Of a stretch of 64,000 nucleotides of DNA, positions 1 through 8,803 are shown piece after piece (positions within the stretch are counted from its first letter, which is position 1; each line of letters opens with the position of its first letter). This DNA comes from Cyanobium sp. FGCU6. GTDB lineage: Bacteria; Cyanobacteriota; Cyanobacteriia; PCC-6307; Cyanobiaceae. The notes beneath the pieces are model-generated. The model did not search any database, was not told where the DNA came from, and was given only the letters and a program-made list of their open reading frames with translations. Where the stretch lies: positions 34,264-98,263 of the forward strand of contig JANWUR010000015.1 of NCBI GenBank assembly GCA_024958655.1, read 5' to 3'. The position numbers and the translations under genes were made by a program.

Positions 1-2
1 TG

Positions 3-689
3 GTGCTGGTGAATTTCGATTCCGGCATGTTGATCAACGACGTTCTTCAGGATCTCCCCAGGCTGGTTTTTTTCTCGGCCCTGGTTGCCATGCTGCTCGC
101 TGCGGCACTTTGGCTGGTCATCTCCAGCAGGATGTTGCCCCAGTTGCTCAAGGCAAGCCAGACCGACGACCTTACCCAGCTGATGAACCGCACCAGTTTC
201 ATGGATCTGGCGATGGAACAGCTTGCCGAAGCCGAGGAACGCCAGGCCGAGCTTGTGTTTGCCATTCTTGACATCGATCATTTCAAGCGAATCAACGACA
301 CCTACGGCCATGGCTGCGGCGATGCCGCCCTGGCCTCTGCGGGTTCGTTGCTGCGCACCGTCACCAGACCTGAGGATCTGGTCTGTCGGTTTGGCGGGGA
401 GGAATTCGCACTGCTGATCGCTACCTCTCAACAGGAGGCCAACAAGGCGCTGGAGCGGCTGCGCCTGCAGCTGGAGATGAATACCCTGCGCTACAACACT
501 CACCGCATAGCCCTCACGGTGAGCATTGGCGCCGCCGCTACCGCGCGATGCGGCTATAATCTTGATTATCTCTACAATGCTGCCGACAAAGCTCTTTATG
601 CTGCTAAGGGCGCTGGCCGAAATCGGGTTCAATGGAACATGGGAGAGTTGATCAGCCGCCTGTCCCCCTCCTCGGCAACAGGCCACTGA
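3..689 (+). CDS. Diguanylate cyclase, GGDEF domain, 5' end outside window
   Basis: The reading frame is open to the left edge, so the N-terminal sensory part is probably missing. What remains is the end of a presumably periplasmic segment, one membrane span (about residues 21-41) and a complete cytoplasmic GGDEF domain (about 55-215). The active-site loop is GGEEF (131-135), and an RxxD inhibitory site (RPED, 122-125) lies exactly five residues before it. Both are expected in an active, product-inhibited cyclase making c-di-GMP from two GTP. The next gene, an EAL protein, starts 6 bases after this stop, so synthesis and breakdown of the same messenger are probably co-transcribed. Base composition is less GC-rich than the rest of the window. 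Confidence 0.85.
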   Translation: MLVNFDSGMLINDVLQDLPRLVFFSALVAMLLAAALWLVISSRMLPQLLKASQTDDLTQLMNRTSFMDLAMEQLAEAEERQAELVFAILDIDHFKRINDTYGHGCGDAALASAGSLLRTVTRPEDLVCRFGGEEFALLIATSQQEANKALERLRLQLEMNTLRYNTHRIALTVSIGAAATARCGYNLDYLYNAADKALYAAKGAGRNRVQWNMGELISRLSPSSATGH

Positions 690-694
690 AGGCA

Positions 695-2647
695 ATGCAA
701 CCACCACGCATTCCTGACGATGAAGCAGACCGGCTGCAACAACTGGCAAGCTATGGCGTACTGGATACGGTGGCCGATCCAAACTTCGACGATATCAGTG
801 AGCTCGCCCGTTTCCTTGCGGGAACTGAGATAGGCATGATCAGTCTGGTCGACAGTGATCGGCAGTGGTTCAAGAGTTGTGTGGGTGCATCCCTTGGTCA
901 GAAGCAAACACCACGTGACATCTCCTTCTGCGGCCATACGATCCTTCAACGTGAACCGCTGATCATCAACGACGCCCTTGAGGATCCTCGCTTTGCGGAC
1001 AACCCACTTGTCGTGGGTGACCCCTTCTTGCGCTTTTATGCCGGCTTTCCCCTGATCAGCCCCAATGGCTTCGTGGTGGGCAGCCTGTGCGCGATCAGCA
1101 CGCGGCCCCATCAGCTCACGGATGGCCAGATCGATGGCCTGAAGCGTCTGGCCGGACTCGCGGTCTTGCAGTTGGAACATCTCCGGGAATCCGCCCTCCT
1201 GTCCACCGGTGTACAGGCCATCGAGGTGGAGAGGTTGTCCAGCATGACCAGCAACCGGCTCAGTTCGTTGGACCGCCTGATCAACCGTGATCAGATGGTG
1301 CAGATGCTGGAACTGATGTTTGGCATGAGTCTTGACTCTCGCTTCTCCCTGCTGCGATGCTGCTTTCGTGATTATGAACGGGTGAATTCAAATCTTGGTG
1401 GAATCGTCGCCGAGGAATATATGAATGAGGCGGCTCGACGGGTGCTGGCAGCCGTGCCACGCTCAGCATCAGTGGCTCGTTTTGCGGATGCTGAATTTGT
1501 GGTGTTGCTTCCCTTCACGGTGCAGCAGGATGAAGTGCAGAAAGTTGCGGAACGGATTCTTGCCTTTGCTAGTCATATCTACCGCAGTGGCAGCCAGTCG
1601 CTGCCGATGACGCTGTCGATTGGTGTTGCTGTCCATGAGCAGAACTATGCGGGATCGGAGGAGATGCTCGCTGACACCAGCATGGCCGTGCGCCTGGCTC
1701 GTCGCTCCAGCGGCAACGCTTTCCGCTTCATCGACCAGGAGTCGCGGGCTGCAGCTCGCGCAAGCTATCGACTCGAGTCGGATTTCCATGAGGCCCTGGC
1801 CGCCAGAGAACTTGAACCCTTCTTTCAGCCGATTGTCGATCTTGCGAGCGGTGAGCCGTTCGGATTCGAGGCGCTCGCGCGCTGGCGGCATCGGAATCAG
1901 TGGTTGGAGCCTGCCACGTTCATCCCCATTGCCACCGAGTGCGGTCTCACCGGGGAGCTGGATCTGCTGATCATCGAGAAGGCGCTGGCGGCCATGCCGC
2001 TGCTCGCCCAGCCGGTGCCGGGACTCCCGCTGACTCTGAGCCTCAACGTTTCCGGCATTCTGCTCGAGGAGCCGGAGTCGCGACGGCGTCTGCTCGGCCT
2101 GATCGACGACAACCCCCGCCCGCCGGCCTGGAGGTTGCAGGTCGAACTGGTGGAAGATATTTTCCAGGATACGAGCAGTGAATTCACCTGTTTCCTTCGT
2201 GACCTTGTCGAACGTAATGTTGCTGTCGCCATCGACGACTTTGGAACAGGCTATTCATCTCTGGCCCGCCTGATCTCCCTCCCGATCAAGACAGTGAAAG
2301 TCGATCGTGCCTTTGTATGCAAACTCGCTGATTCGGATGATTTACCACGAACACTGCTGCGAACCATGTTCACCATGATTCGTGATCTCAACCTCGACAT
2401 CACCGCCGAGGGGGTGGAAACCGAGCAGCAGCGGGCGTGGTTGGTGAATAATGGCGTTTCCGCGGGCCAGGGTTATCTGTTTTCTCCGCCGATGGCCATC
2501 GGTGACACCATCAGCCTTCTTCAGCAGCTTGATTACCGCCCGCGGGCGCTTCCCGTTGATCCAGGTCGCATCAGGGCCGGCGGCCGCCGCCGCCTTGGCT
2601 CCCTGTTCCGGCTGCCGTTTCAGGCCAGGCGTCGCCGCAGCGACTGA
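695..2647 (+). CDS. GAF-GGDEF-EAL protein, probable c-di-GMP phosphodiesterase
   Basis: The order is an N-terminal GAF sensor (about residues 20-165), a degenerate GGDEF domain (195-350) and an EAL domain (365-615). The GGDEF loop reads FADAEF (263-268), so this domain is probably not a cyclase and may only bind GTP. The EAL domain keeps EALARW, VEDIF, the DDFGTGYSSL loop and TAEGVE, as in active phosphodiesterases that open c-di-GMP. I chose the ATG at 695 because GAAGG lies just upstream and it begins 6 bases after the preceding stop; an in-frame ATG at 632 would overlap that gene by 58 bases. There is no membrane segment. The substrate of the GAF domain cannot be read from sequence. Confidence 0.85.
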   Translation: MQPPRIPDDEADRLQQLASYGVLDTVADPNFDDISELARFLAGTEIGMISLVDSDRQWFKSCVGASLGQKQTPRDISFCGHTILQREPLIINDALEDPRFADNPLVVGDPFLRFYAGFPLISPNGFVVGSLCAISTRPHQLTDGQIDGLKRLAGLAVLQLEHLRESALLSTGVQAIEVERLSSMTSNRLSSLDRLINRDQMVQMLELMFGMSLDSRFSLLRCCFRDYERVNSNLGGIVAEEYMNEAARRVLAAVPRSASVARFADAEFVVLLPFTVQQDEVQKVAERILAFASHIYRSGSQSLPMTLSIGVAVHEQNYAGSEEMLADTSMAVRLARRSSGNAFRFIDQESRAAARASYRLESDFHEALAARELEPFFQPIVDLASGEPFGFEALARWRHRNQWLEPATFIPIATECGLTGELDLLIIEKALAAMPLLAQPVPGLPLTLSLNVSGILLEEPESRRRLLGLIDDNPRPPAWRLQVELVEDIFQDTSSEFTCFLRDLVERNVAVAIDDFGTGYSSLARLISLPIKTVKVDRAFVCKLADSDDLPRTLLRTMFTMIRDLNLDITAEGVETEQQRAWLVNNGVSAGQGYLFSPPMAIGDTISLLQQLDYRPRALPVDPGRIRAGGRRRLGSLFRLPFQARRRRSD

Positions 2648-2809
2648 GCGGCGTCGACGCGGCCCCGGGGATCAGGCGCACTGATCTGACCGATCACGAC
2701 AGCTGGGGCCGCGAGGGCGACAAAGCAGGGTCTCCTTCATTAGCTTCCCCCAACCCGGCACGCCTTCGGTCCCGGATCCTTCCGGCCCGTCTGACCTCTT
2801 CCTGTATCG

Positions 2810-4363
2810 ATGCCTCCGTTCACCCTGCTGTTCCTGCTGATCCCACCGCTGCTCGGCGTCCTTCTGGTGCAGCTGGTTTCAGCCGAGCGTCCCACGCTTG
2901 TGAGAGCCCTGGCGGTGGTCGGCCCCGCCGTGCAGCTGCTGCTCGCCCTGCTCTGCTGGCGCCTGCCAACCCCCGCCCTGCACCTGAGCTGGTTGCCGAA
3001 GCTCGGTCTGAGTTTCGACCTTGCCCTCGATGGTCTCTCGCTGCCGCTGCTTCTGCTGACCGCGCTGATCACCGCTCTGGCCATTCTCGCGTCACCGGCG
3101 GACCAGAGCCGCCCCCGCCTGTTCCATTCCCTGCTGCTCGCCACCAATCTGGGGGTCGCCGGGGCCTTTCTTGCCCGCAACGGGCTGCTCTTCCTGTTCT
3201 GCTTTGAGCTGGTGCTGATCCCCACCACGTTGCTGGTGGCCATCTGGGGTGGGGCGAATCGGGCTTCCGCTGCGATCCGCTTCATCATGTATGGCGCGGT
3301 TTCCGGACTCACCCTGCTGGCCGCGGTGCTGTCCCTGGGCTGGTACGGCACCGGGGGCTTCAACCTCAGCTACGCCTCGCTTGCAGCCTCCGCCCTGCCC
3401 CCTTCCGCGCAAGGGGCGATCCTGCTGTTGTTGCTGCTGGCGTTCGGTCTCAAGCTGCCGGTATTCCCCCTGCATGGCTGGCAGCCTCTCACCTACGCCG
3501 AGGCTCCCATACCGGTGGTGATGATGCTCGGAGGGGTGGTGTCCAAGCTGGGGGCCTACGGGCTTCTGCGCTTCGGGGTTGGCTTCCTTCCCGACGCCTG
3601 GACCGCCTGGTCGCCCTGGATCGCCGCCGCCGGCGCCATCAGCGCCGTCTATGGCGCCCTCAATGCCATTGCCCAGAGCGACATCCGCCGGCTGATGGCC
3701 TACAGCTCCCTCGGCCACATGGGCCTGCTGGTGCTGGGGCTCTCCGCCGCCACCCCCCTGAGCCTGCAGGGGGCGGTGGCTCAGATGCTGGCCCACGGCA
3801 TGATCGTGGCCCTGTTATTCGCCTGCGTGGGGCTGATCGAACGCAAGACGGGCACCACCGCCATCCCCGAGCTCTCCGGCCTGATGAATCCGCTGCGGGG
3901 CCTCCCCTTCACCATGGGCATGCTGCTGCTGGCGATGATGGCCGCCGCCGGCATCCCCGGCCTGGCAGGTTTCCCTGCGGAGCTGCTGGTGTTCGAGGGA
4001 AGCTGGACCACCTTTCCCCGCGCCACGCTGGTGAGCCTGATCGCCTCAGGCTTCACCGCCGTCTATGCCATCCGTCTGTTCAACAGGGTGGGCTTCGGCC
4101 GTCTTGACAACGACCGTGCCGACTGGACGTCCACCTGCTGGAGCGAACGGGCCCCGGCCATGGCGCTCACCCTGCTGGTGATCGGTGCGGGCCTCTGGCC
4201 CACGGCCCTCACGGGCTGGAGCGAGACCGAATCCACCGATCTGGCTGTGCGCTCCCAGCCGTTCCTCAGCAGCGCCGTCCCCTCGCCCGAAACCCTCGCC
4301 GCTTCCGGTTCCACCCTCGTCGCCGCCACCCTCCCTGCCACCTCGGAGCTGCGCACCTCATGA
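2810..4363 (+). CDS. ndhD3: NAD(P)H dehydrogenase subunit NdhD3 (NDH-1MS proton-pumping subunit)
   Basis: This 517-residue protein is almost entirely membrane helices, as expected for the antiporter-like ND4/NdhD family. It has the conserved glutamate in FCFELVLIPT and the KLPVFPLHGW...YAEAP region that contains the proton-channel lysine. It is assigned to the CO2-uptake complex NDH-1MS, rather than to respiratory NDH-1, because cupA and cupS follow directly; cupA starts inside its stop codon (ATGA at 4360). In the well-studied beta-cyanobacteria the operon is ndhF3-ndhD3-cupA-cupS. Here the gene upstream of ndhD3 is an unrelated EAL protein and ndhF3 is absent, so this gene must have its own promoter in the 162-base gap before it. 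Confidence 0.9.
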   Translation: MPPFTLLFLLIPPLLGVLLVQLVSAERPTLVRALAVVGPAVQLLLALLCWRLPTPALHLSWLPKLGLSFDLALDGLSLPLLLLTALITALAILASPADQSRPRLFHSLLLATNLGVAGAFLARNGLLFLFCFELVLIPTTLLVAIWGGANRASAAIRFIMYGAVSGLTLLAAVLSLGWYGTGGFNLSYASLAASALPPSAQGAILLLLLLAFGLKLPVFPLHGWQPLTYAEAPIPVVMMLGGVVSKLGAYGLLRFGVGFLPDAWTAWSPWIAAAGAISAVYGALNAIAQSDIRRLMAYSSLGHMGLLVLGLSAATPLSLQGAVAQMLAHGMIVALLFACVGLIERKTGTTAIPELSGLMNPLRGLPFTMGMLLLAMMAAAGIPGLAGFPAELLVFEGSWTTFPRATLVSLIASGFTAVYAIRLFNRVGFGRLDNDRADWTSTCWSERAPAMALTLLVIGAGLWPTALTGWSETESTDLAVRSQPFLSSAVPSPETLAASGSTLVAATLPATSELRTS

Positions 4364-5670
4364 CACCTCCCACCGCCACGGCCCCCGAGCCCGTCGCCGC
4401 GCCTCTGATCCCGCCCTCCAGCCATCGCTATGCCGATGTGATCCATCGCCTGGAGGCGGGCGGCTCGATGCTGCCGGACACGCCGGAGAATCTGATGCAG
4501 ATCATCGGCATCTACAAGGCCTATGCCGTGCCGATGGACTTCTACTGGCGCGACCTGCTCTACATCGCCGAGCAGGTGTTCCTCGATCCTCTGCCGGCCT
4601 TCAAGTACTTCCCCAGCCAGGAGTATCTCGATCTTCCCAACTCCTACGCCGGTGATCAGTCTAAGCTGCGCATCTGGCGCGGCGGTGAAAAGGCCCATCC
4701 CGAACTCCTGGAGTTCATGGAGAAGGGTGAAACCGGCAAGATGTCGAAGCTGCTGCATCACCTGTGGCACGACCGCATCAACATGGAGTTCGCCGAGGCC
4801 TGCATGGAGGCCATGCTCTGGCATCAGGGCATGGGCGGACGCTTCTATGACTATCTCGACAGCGACGCCTATCGCGCCAATGCCGACCGGGCGATCAAGG
4901 CCTACTTCCGCGGCAATCCGCTGATGCTGGGGCTGTATGCGCTGTTCCCTGAGATGTTCATGGAGCAGGTGAAGAAGATGAGCTATTACGCCAATCTCGG
5001 CCTGTTCTGGGAGGTGATGGCGCCTGTGTTCTTCGAGATGAGCGACATCTACGACGAGGGCGGCTTCAAGGGCGTTCCGGACGCCATGAACTTCCTGGTG
5101 AACGGTATCTTCGCGGTGGCAGGCCGGCCGATCTATCACCACGTGTTCATCAGGGGGGAGTGTTTCGAGGTCATTCCCAAGAGTGAAGGCTTCACCTGGC
5201 TTTATGAGGCGGCTCTGCCCTACGTGGAAGCCGTGTTCTATCGCACAGCGCCGTTCCGCGGCACCAAGAGCTACAACGCCCAGGCCTACCAGGTGCCCGC
5301 CGATCAGGCCGATTTCCACTACGGCATTCTCTATGCCGACGTGTTCCCGGTGGGTTCGGCCGGCATTCCTCCCACCCTGCTGATGCAGGACATGCTGCAT
5401 TTTCTCCCCCCCTATCTGGAGGATCTCTACAAGCAGCACAAGCGTGGCGAGGAGGACAAGCTCATCCAGCTGGGCATCACCTTCCAGCGCTCGATGTACA
5501 ACGTCACCTCGGCGGTGATCCAGGCCCTGCGCTGCGCCCTGCTCTATCCGCTCGATGACACCGATCCCGAGCACCTGATGGCCAACCGCCGCTTCTTCGA
5601 AGCCCAGATGGACCGGTTCCTGCGGCCGGAAGCCCGTCTGCCCCAGATCCAGACCCAGGACTACCGCTGA
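4360..5670 (+). CDS. cupA: CO2 hydration protein CupA/ChpY
   Basis: This soluble 436-residue protein belongs to the ChpX/ChpY (CupA/CupB) family found only in cyanobacterial NDH-1 CO2-uptake complexes. Family knowledge is that it sits on the NdhD/NdhF end of the membrane arm at the thylakoid and converts CO2 to bicarbonate at a Zn site, coupled to electron transport. The sequence is rich in His, Asp and aromatic residues (for example LHHLWHDRINMEF and YHHVFIRGECFEVIP). It overlaps ndhD3 by 4 nt (ATGA), which implies translational coupling. I prefer CupA over CupB because a CupS-like fasciclin protein follows 22 bases later. Confidence 0.9.
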   Translation: MTPPTATAPEPVAAPLIPPSSHRYADVIHRLEAGGSMLPDTPENLMQIIGIYKAYAVPMDFYWRDLLYIAEQVFLDPLPAFKYFPSQEYLDLPNSYAGDQSKLRIWRGGEKAHPELLEFMEKGETGKMSKLLHHLWHDRINMEFAEACMEAMLWHQGMGGRFYDYLDSDAYRANADRAIKAYFRGNPLMLGLYALFPEMFMEQVKKMSYYANLGLFWEVMAPVFFEMSDIYDEGGFKGVPDAMNFLVNGIFAVAGRPIYHHVFIRGECFEVIPKSEGFTWLYEAALPYVEAVFYRTAPFRGTKSYNAQAYQVPADQADFHYGILYADVFPVGSAGIPPTLLMQDMLHFLPPYLEDLYKQHKRGEEDKLIQLGITFQRSMYNVTSAVIQALRCALLYPLDDTDPEHLMANRRFFEAQMDRFLRPEARLPQIQTQDYR

Positions 5671-5692
5671 TCCCTCTCCTCACTCCATCGCC

Positions 5693-6094
5693 ATGGCCAC
5701 CATCATCGAAACCGCGCAGGGAGCGGGCTGCTTCGCCACCCTGCTCACCGCCGTGGAGGTGGCGGGCCTCACCGCTGCCCTCGAGGGGCCGGGCCCCTTC
5801 ACGGTGTTCGCTCCCGTCGACGACGCCTTCGCTGCCCTGCCCCCCGGCACGGTGCAGACCCTGGTCGACAACCCGCCCCAGCTGGCGCGCATCCTCAAGT
5901 TCCACGTGCTCGCCGGCGCCCACACCCGCAGCGAGCTGGTGACCCAGCCGGAATGGTCGAGCCTGGAGGGCGCGCCTGTGGCCATCCGGCGGGCGGACCC
6001 CTTCGAGGTGAAGAACGCCACCGTCGTGAGCGCCGACATCGCCTGCGACAACGGCGTTGTTCATGTGATCGATCGGGTGATCCTGCCCGGCTGA
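5693..6094 (+). CDS. cupS: Fasciclin-domain protein, CupS-like
   Basis: The 133 residues make a single FAS1 domain with no signal peptide. It shows the H1 motif (FTVFAPVDDAFAALP) and a C-terminal H2-like stretch (NGVVHVIDRVILPG). Its position directly after cupA matches cupS, the small cytoplasmic fasciclin subunit of the inducible NDH-1MS complex in other cyanobacteria. The absence of a secretion signal supports this over a generic extracellular adhesion protein. It probably ends the operon; the next gene begins 72 bases later and encodes an unrelated signalling protein. Confidence 0.85.
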   Translation: MATIIETAQGAGCFATLLTAVEVAGLTAALEGPGPFTVFAPVDDAFAALPPGTVQTLVDNPPQLARILKFHVLAGAHTRSELVTQPEWSSLEGAPVAIRRADPFEVKNATVVSADIACDNGVVHVIDRVILPG

Positions 6095-6166
6095 GCAAAG
6101 GCGGTCGCATCGCACCCGCCCGTCAGCATCGGCGTCGCGGTCGTTGCGGGCGATGATCAGGCCAAG

Positions 6167-7642
6167 ATGGGGAGAATGCCGTTGAGGGCTGCCCGCCGCC
6201 ACAACATCCTGGCAAGCTTCGGCGCCCTGATGCTGGCCGGTCTGGTGGGCATCGCGCTGATCAGCTTTCTGCGGGCCCGCGATCTGCTCCACCGACAGAT
6301 CAGCGGCACCACGCTGCCGCTCACCTCCGACACCATCTATGCCGGGGTCGAGAACGACCTGCTCCAGCCGGTTCTCGCCTCAGGCCTCATGGCCCGCAAC
6401 ACCCTGCTGGCCGACAAGCTGGCCCGCGGTGAAGCCGATCCCGATCGGATCGCGGCCTACCTGCGTGGCGTGCAGGAGCGCACCGGAGCGGTCACGGCCT
6501 TTCTCGTCTCCGACCGCACCCGCAGCTACCACCACCCGAGCGGCGTTCTCAAGCAGGTCTCGCCAGACGATCCCCAGGATCGTTGGTATTTCCGCTTCCG
6601 CGACTCCGGGCGGACGTTCGAGATCAACATCGACCGCGACACGGCCGATCTGCAGCGCACCACAGCCTTCATCAATGTGCGGCTGCTCGATGCCGACGGC
6701 CGCTTCCTTGGGGTTGTGGGCCTGGGGCTGGACATCCGCTCGCTGATGGCCCAGCTGCAGCGCTACCAGCAGCGCTACGGCGGTCGGATTCTGCTGGTCG
6801 ACCAGCAGGGGCGGATCAAGCTGGCCGCTGACCGAACGACCGGCAGCCTGGACGACATCGTGGGCCTGGCCCCTCACCGACGGCGGATCCTCTCGGCCCC
6901 TTCCACAGCCCTGCATCTCGAGCGCATCGGCCGGACCTCCTACGTCAGCAGTCGCCGCATCCCCGAACTCGACTGGGTGCTGGTGGTCCAGCAGACGAGC
7001 AGCCTCGCCCTGCGCCAGCTGGAGAACCTGCTCGCTCAGAATCTGATCGCCGCGGTGCTGATCAGCCTGGTGCTGCTGTCACTGGCCCAGCTCACGGTGG
7101 GGAGGCAGCAGCGTGAGCTGGAGCGACTCGCCAGCACCGACAGCCTCACCGGCCTGCTCAACCGTTCCGCCTTCGAGCCCCTGTTCCAGCACCATGTCGC
7201 TGAGACCCGCCACCGCCGCGAACCCCTGGCGGTGGCCCTGATTGACATCGATCGCTTCAAGCAGGTCAATGATCACTACGGTCATCCCCAGGGCGATGAT
7301 GTGATCTGTCAGTTAGGTCGCCGGATCGTGCAGCACATCCGCCCCGTGGATCTGCTGTTCCGCTGGGGCGGTGAGGAATTCCTGCTGCTGCTGCCGGGCT
7401 GCGCCCTTCCCCGGGCCAGGGACCTGCTCGAGCGGCTCCGCAGCGATCTGCACGATCAGCCCGTCGCCCTGCCTGAGCGGACATCCCTGCCACCGTTCCC
7501 CGACCAGCTCCTGCCCGTGACGATCAGCATCGGTCTGAGCGTCCACCGATCAGAGGAATCCAGTGCGGAGCTGCTGCAGAGGGTCGATGAGGCCCTTTAC
7601 AGCGCCAAGCGCGGCGGGCGTGACCGCCTCTGCATCGCATGA
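6167..7642 (+). CDS. Membrane-bound sensor diguanylate cyclase (Cache-like-GGDEF)
   Basis: The 491-residue protein has two membrane spans (about 18-36 and 291-310) that enclose a periplasmic sensor of about 240 residues resembling a double Cache domain. A cytoplasmic GGDEF domain (about 325-490) follows. The active-site loop is GGEEF (401-405) and an RxxD inhibitory site (RPVD, 392-395) lies five residues upstream, so an active and feedback-inhibited enzyme is expected. Its stop overlaps the start of the next gene, an amino-acid-binding lipoprotein, by ATGA. The start could be ATG 6167 or ATG 6176. The pairing suggests, without proving, that nutrient supply feeds c-di-GMP signalling. Confidence 0.85.
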   Translation: MGRMPLRAARRHNILASFGALMLAGLVGIALISFLRARDLLHRQISGTTLPLTSDTIYAGVENDLLQPVLASGLMARNTLLADKLARGEADPDRIAAYLRGVQERTGAVTAFLVSDRTRSYHHPSGVLKQVSPDDPQDRWYFRFRDSGRTFEINIDRDTADLQRTTAFINVRLLDADGRFLGVVGLGLDIRSLMAQLQRYQQRYGGRILLVDQQGRIKLAADRTTGSLDDIVGLAPHRRRILSAPSTALHLERIGRTSYVSSRRIPELDWVLVVQQTSSLALRQLENLLAQNLIAAVLISLVLLSLAQLTVGRQQRELERLASTDSLTGLLNRSAFEPLFQHHVAETRHRREPLAVALIDIDRFKQVNDHYGHPQGDDVICQLGRRIVQHIRPVDLLFRWGGEEFLLLLPGCALPRARDLLERLRSDLHDQPVALPERTSLPPFPDQLLPVTISIGLSVHRSEESSAELLQRVDEALYSAKRGGRDRLCIA

Positions 7643-8724
7643 GTTCACCTCGAACCGCCACTTCTCCGCGTCGCTGCTGCCGCAGGCTCCTTGCAGCGCT
7701 CGGTGTTGGTCTGCTGGTGGCGGGCTGCCGTCCCGAGGCGGTCGGACCGCAGAGCCCCACCATCGCCAGGATCCGCCAGCGGGGCCGGCTGATCTGTGCT
7801 GTGGATGGGGCCGTGCCGGGCTTCAGCACCGTGGCCTCCTCCGGCCGCTACGAGGGCATCGACGCCGACTTCTGCCGGGCTGTGGCAGCCGCGCTGCTCG
7901 GCGATCCGGAGAAGGTCGACTTCCGCCCGGTCACCCCGGCGGAGCGCTTTGTGGCGCTGAACAGCGGCGAGGTGGATCTGCTCTCGATCAGCTCCACCCA
8001 CACCCTCTCGCGCGATGCAGCGGGGGGCAATGCCCTCAGCTTCGGGCCCACCTTCTTCCATGACGGCCAGGGGGTGATGGTGCCGGCCGCTTCGGGCGTG
8101 CGCCGCCTCGCCGATCTGGCGGGCAAGCCGATCTGCGTGGAGAGCGGCACCAACACCGAGCTCAACCTGGCCGACCGCATGCGCGAGCTGGGCCTGCCCT
8201 ATCAGCCCCTGCGCTTCCAGTCGGGGGAACAGGCCTATCCGGCCTACGAACAGGGGCGCTGCGCGGCGATCACCAGCGACCGTTCCCTGCTGGCGGGCAA
8301 GCGCACCGGCTTCCGCAACCCCTCCGCCCACGTGCTGCTGCCGGAGTTGTTGAGCAAGGAGCCCAGCGCCAAGGTCACGGTGCAGGGCGATCCGGTGTGG
8401 GCCGATGCCATCCGCTGGATCACCTACGCGCTGTTCCAGGCCGAGGAGAGCGGCCTCACCCGCGCCACGGTCGCCGCCCGGGTGGCGGAGGCCCGGGCCC
8501 GGCCGGAGCAGGCGGAGCTGCGCCGGCTGCTGGGGGTGGAGGGGGATCTGGGCCGCCAGCTCGGGCTGCCCAACGATTTCGTGGTGCGGGTGGTGAAGGC
8601 CGTGGGCTCCTACGGCGAGCTGTTCGATCGCCATGTGGGTCCCGCAACCCCGCTCGCCCTCGATCGGGGTCCCAATCGCCTCTGGACCCGGGGCGGCCTC
8701 CACTTCGCCCCCCCTTTCCGCTGA
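7639..8724 (+). CDS. Amino-acid ABC transporter substrate-binding lipoprotein, copy 1
   Basis: This is a periplasmic binding protein of the SBP_bac_3 family (AapJ/BztA/NatF type) with a lipoprotein signal; the lipobox is LVAGC with Cys30. It is a clear paralogue of the next gene, sharing phrases such as ICVESGTNTELNLADRMRE and VGPATPLALDRG. At the segment that reads LLSRNTTMTLSRD in copy 2, this copy has LLSISSTHTLSRD. The second arginine, usually the ligand-carboxylate contact, is kept, while the first Arg-Asn pair is lost. A shifted substrate range is therefore plausible. It starts inside the stop of the preceding cyclase gene (ATGA) and is followed by 79 bases before copy 2. Confidence 0.9.
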   Translation: MSSPRTATSPRRCCRRLLAALGVGLLVAGCRPEAVGPQSPTIARIRQRGRLICAVDGAVPGFSTVASSGRYEGIDADFCRAVAAALLGDPEKVDFRPVTPAERFVALNSGEVDLLSISSTHTLSRDAAGGNALSFGPTFFHDGQGVMVPAASGVRRLADLAGKPICVESGTNTELNLADRMRELGLPYQPLRFQSGEQAYPAYEQGRCAAITSDRSLLAGKRTGFRNPSAHVLLPELLSKEPSAKVTVQGDPVWADAIRWITYALFQAEESGLTRATVAARVAEARARPEQAELRRLLGVEGDLGRQLGLPNDFVVRVVKAVGSYGELFDRHVGPATPLALDRGPNRLWTRGGLHFAPPFR

Positions 8725-8803
8725 GGCCGCCCGGCGCTGCGACCCGCCAGGCAGCGCGGATGGCGCACACCTGCAACAATGCGGCCACCTTCAGAATCCC
8801 CGG

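Noticed and set aside
4063..5574. A 503-codon open frame on the minus strand
   Set aside because: It is antisense to ndhD3 and cupA, which have clear family sequences. The translation is His/Glu/Leu-rich with no motif.
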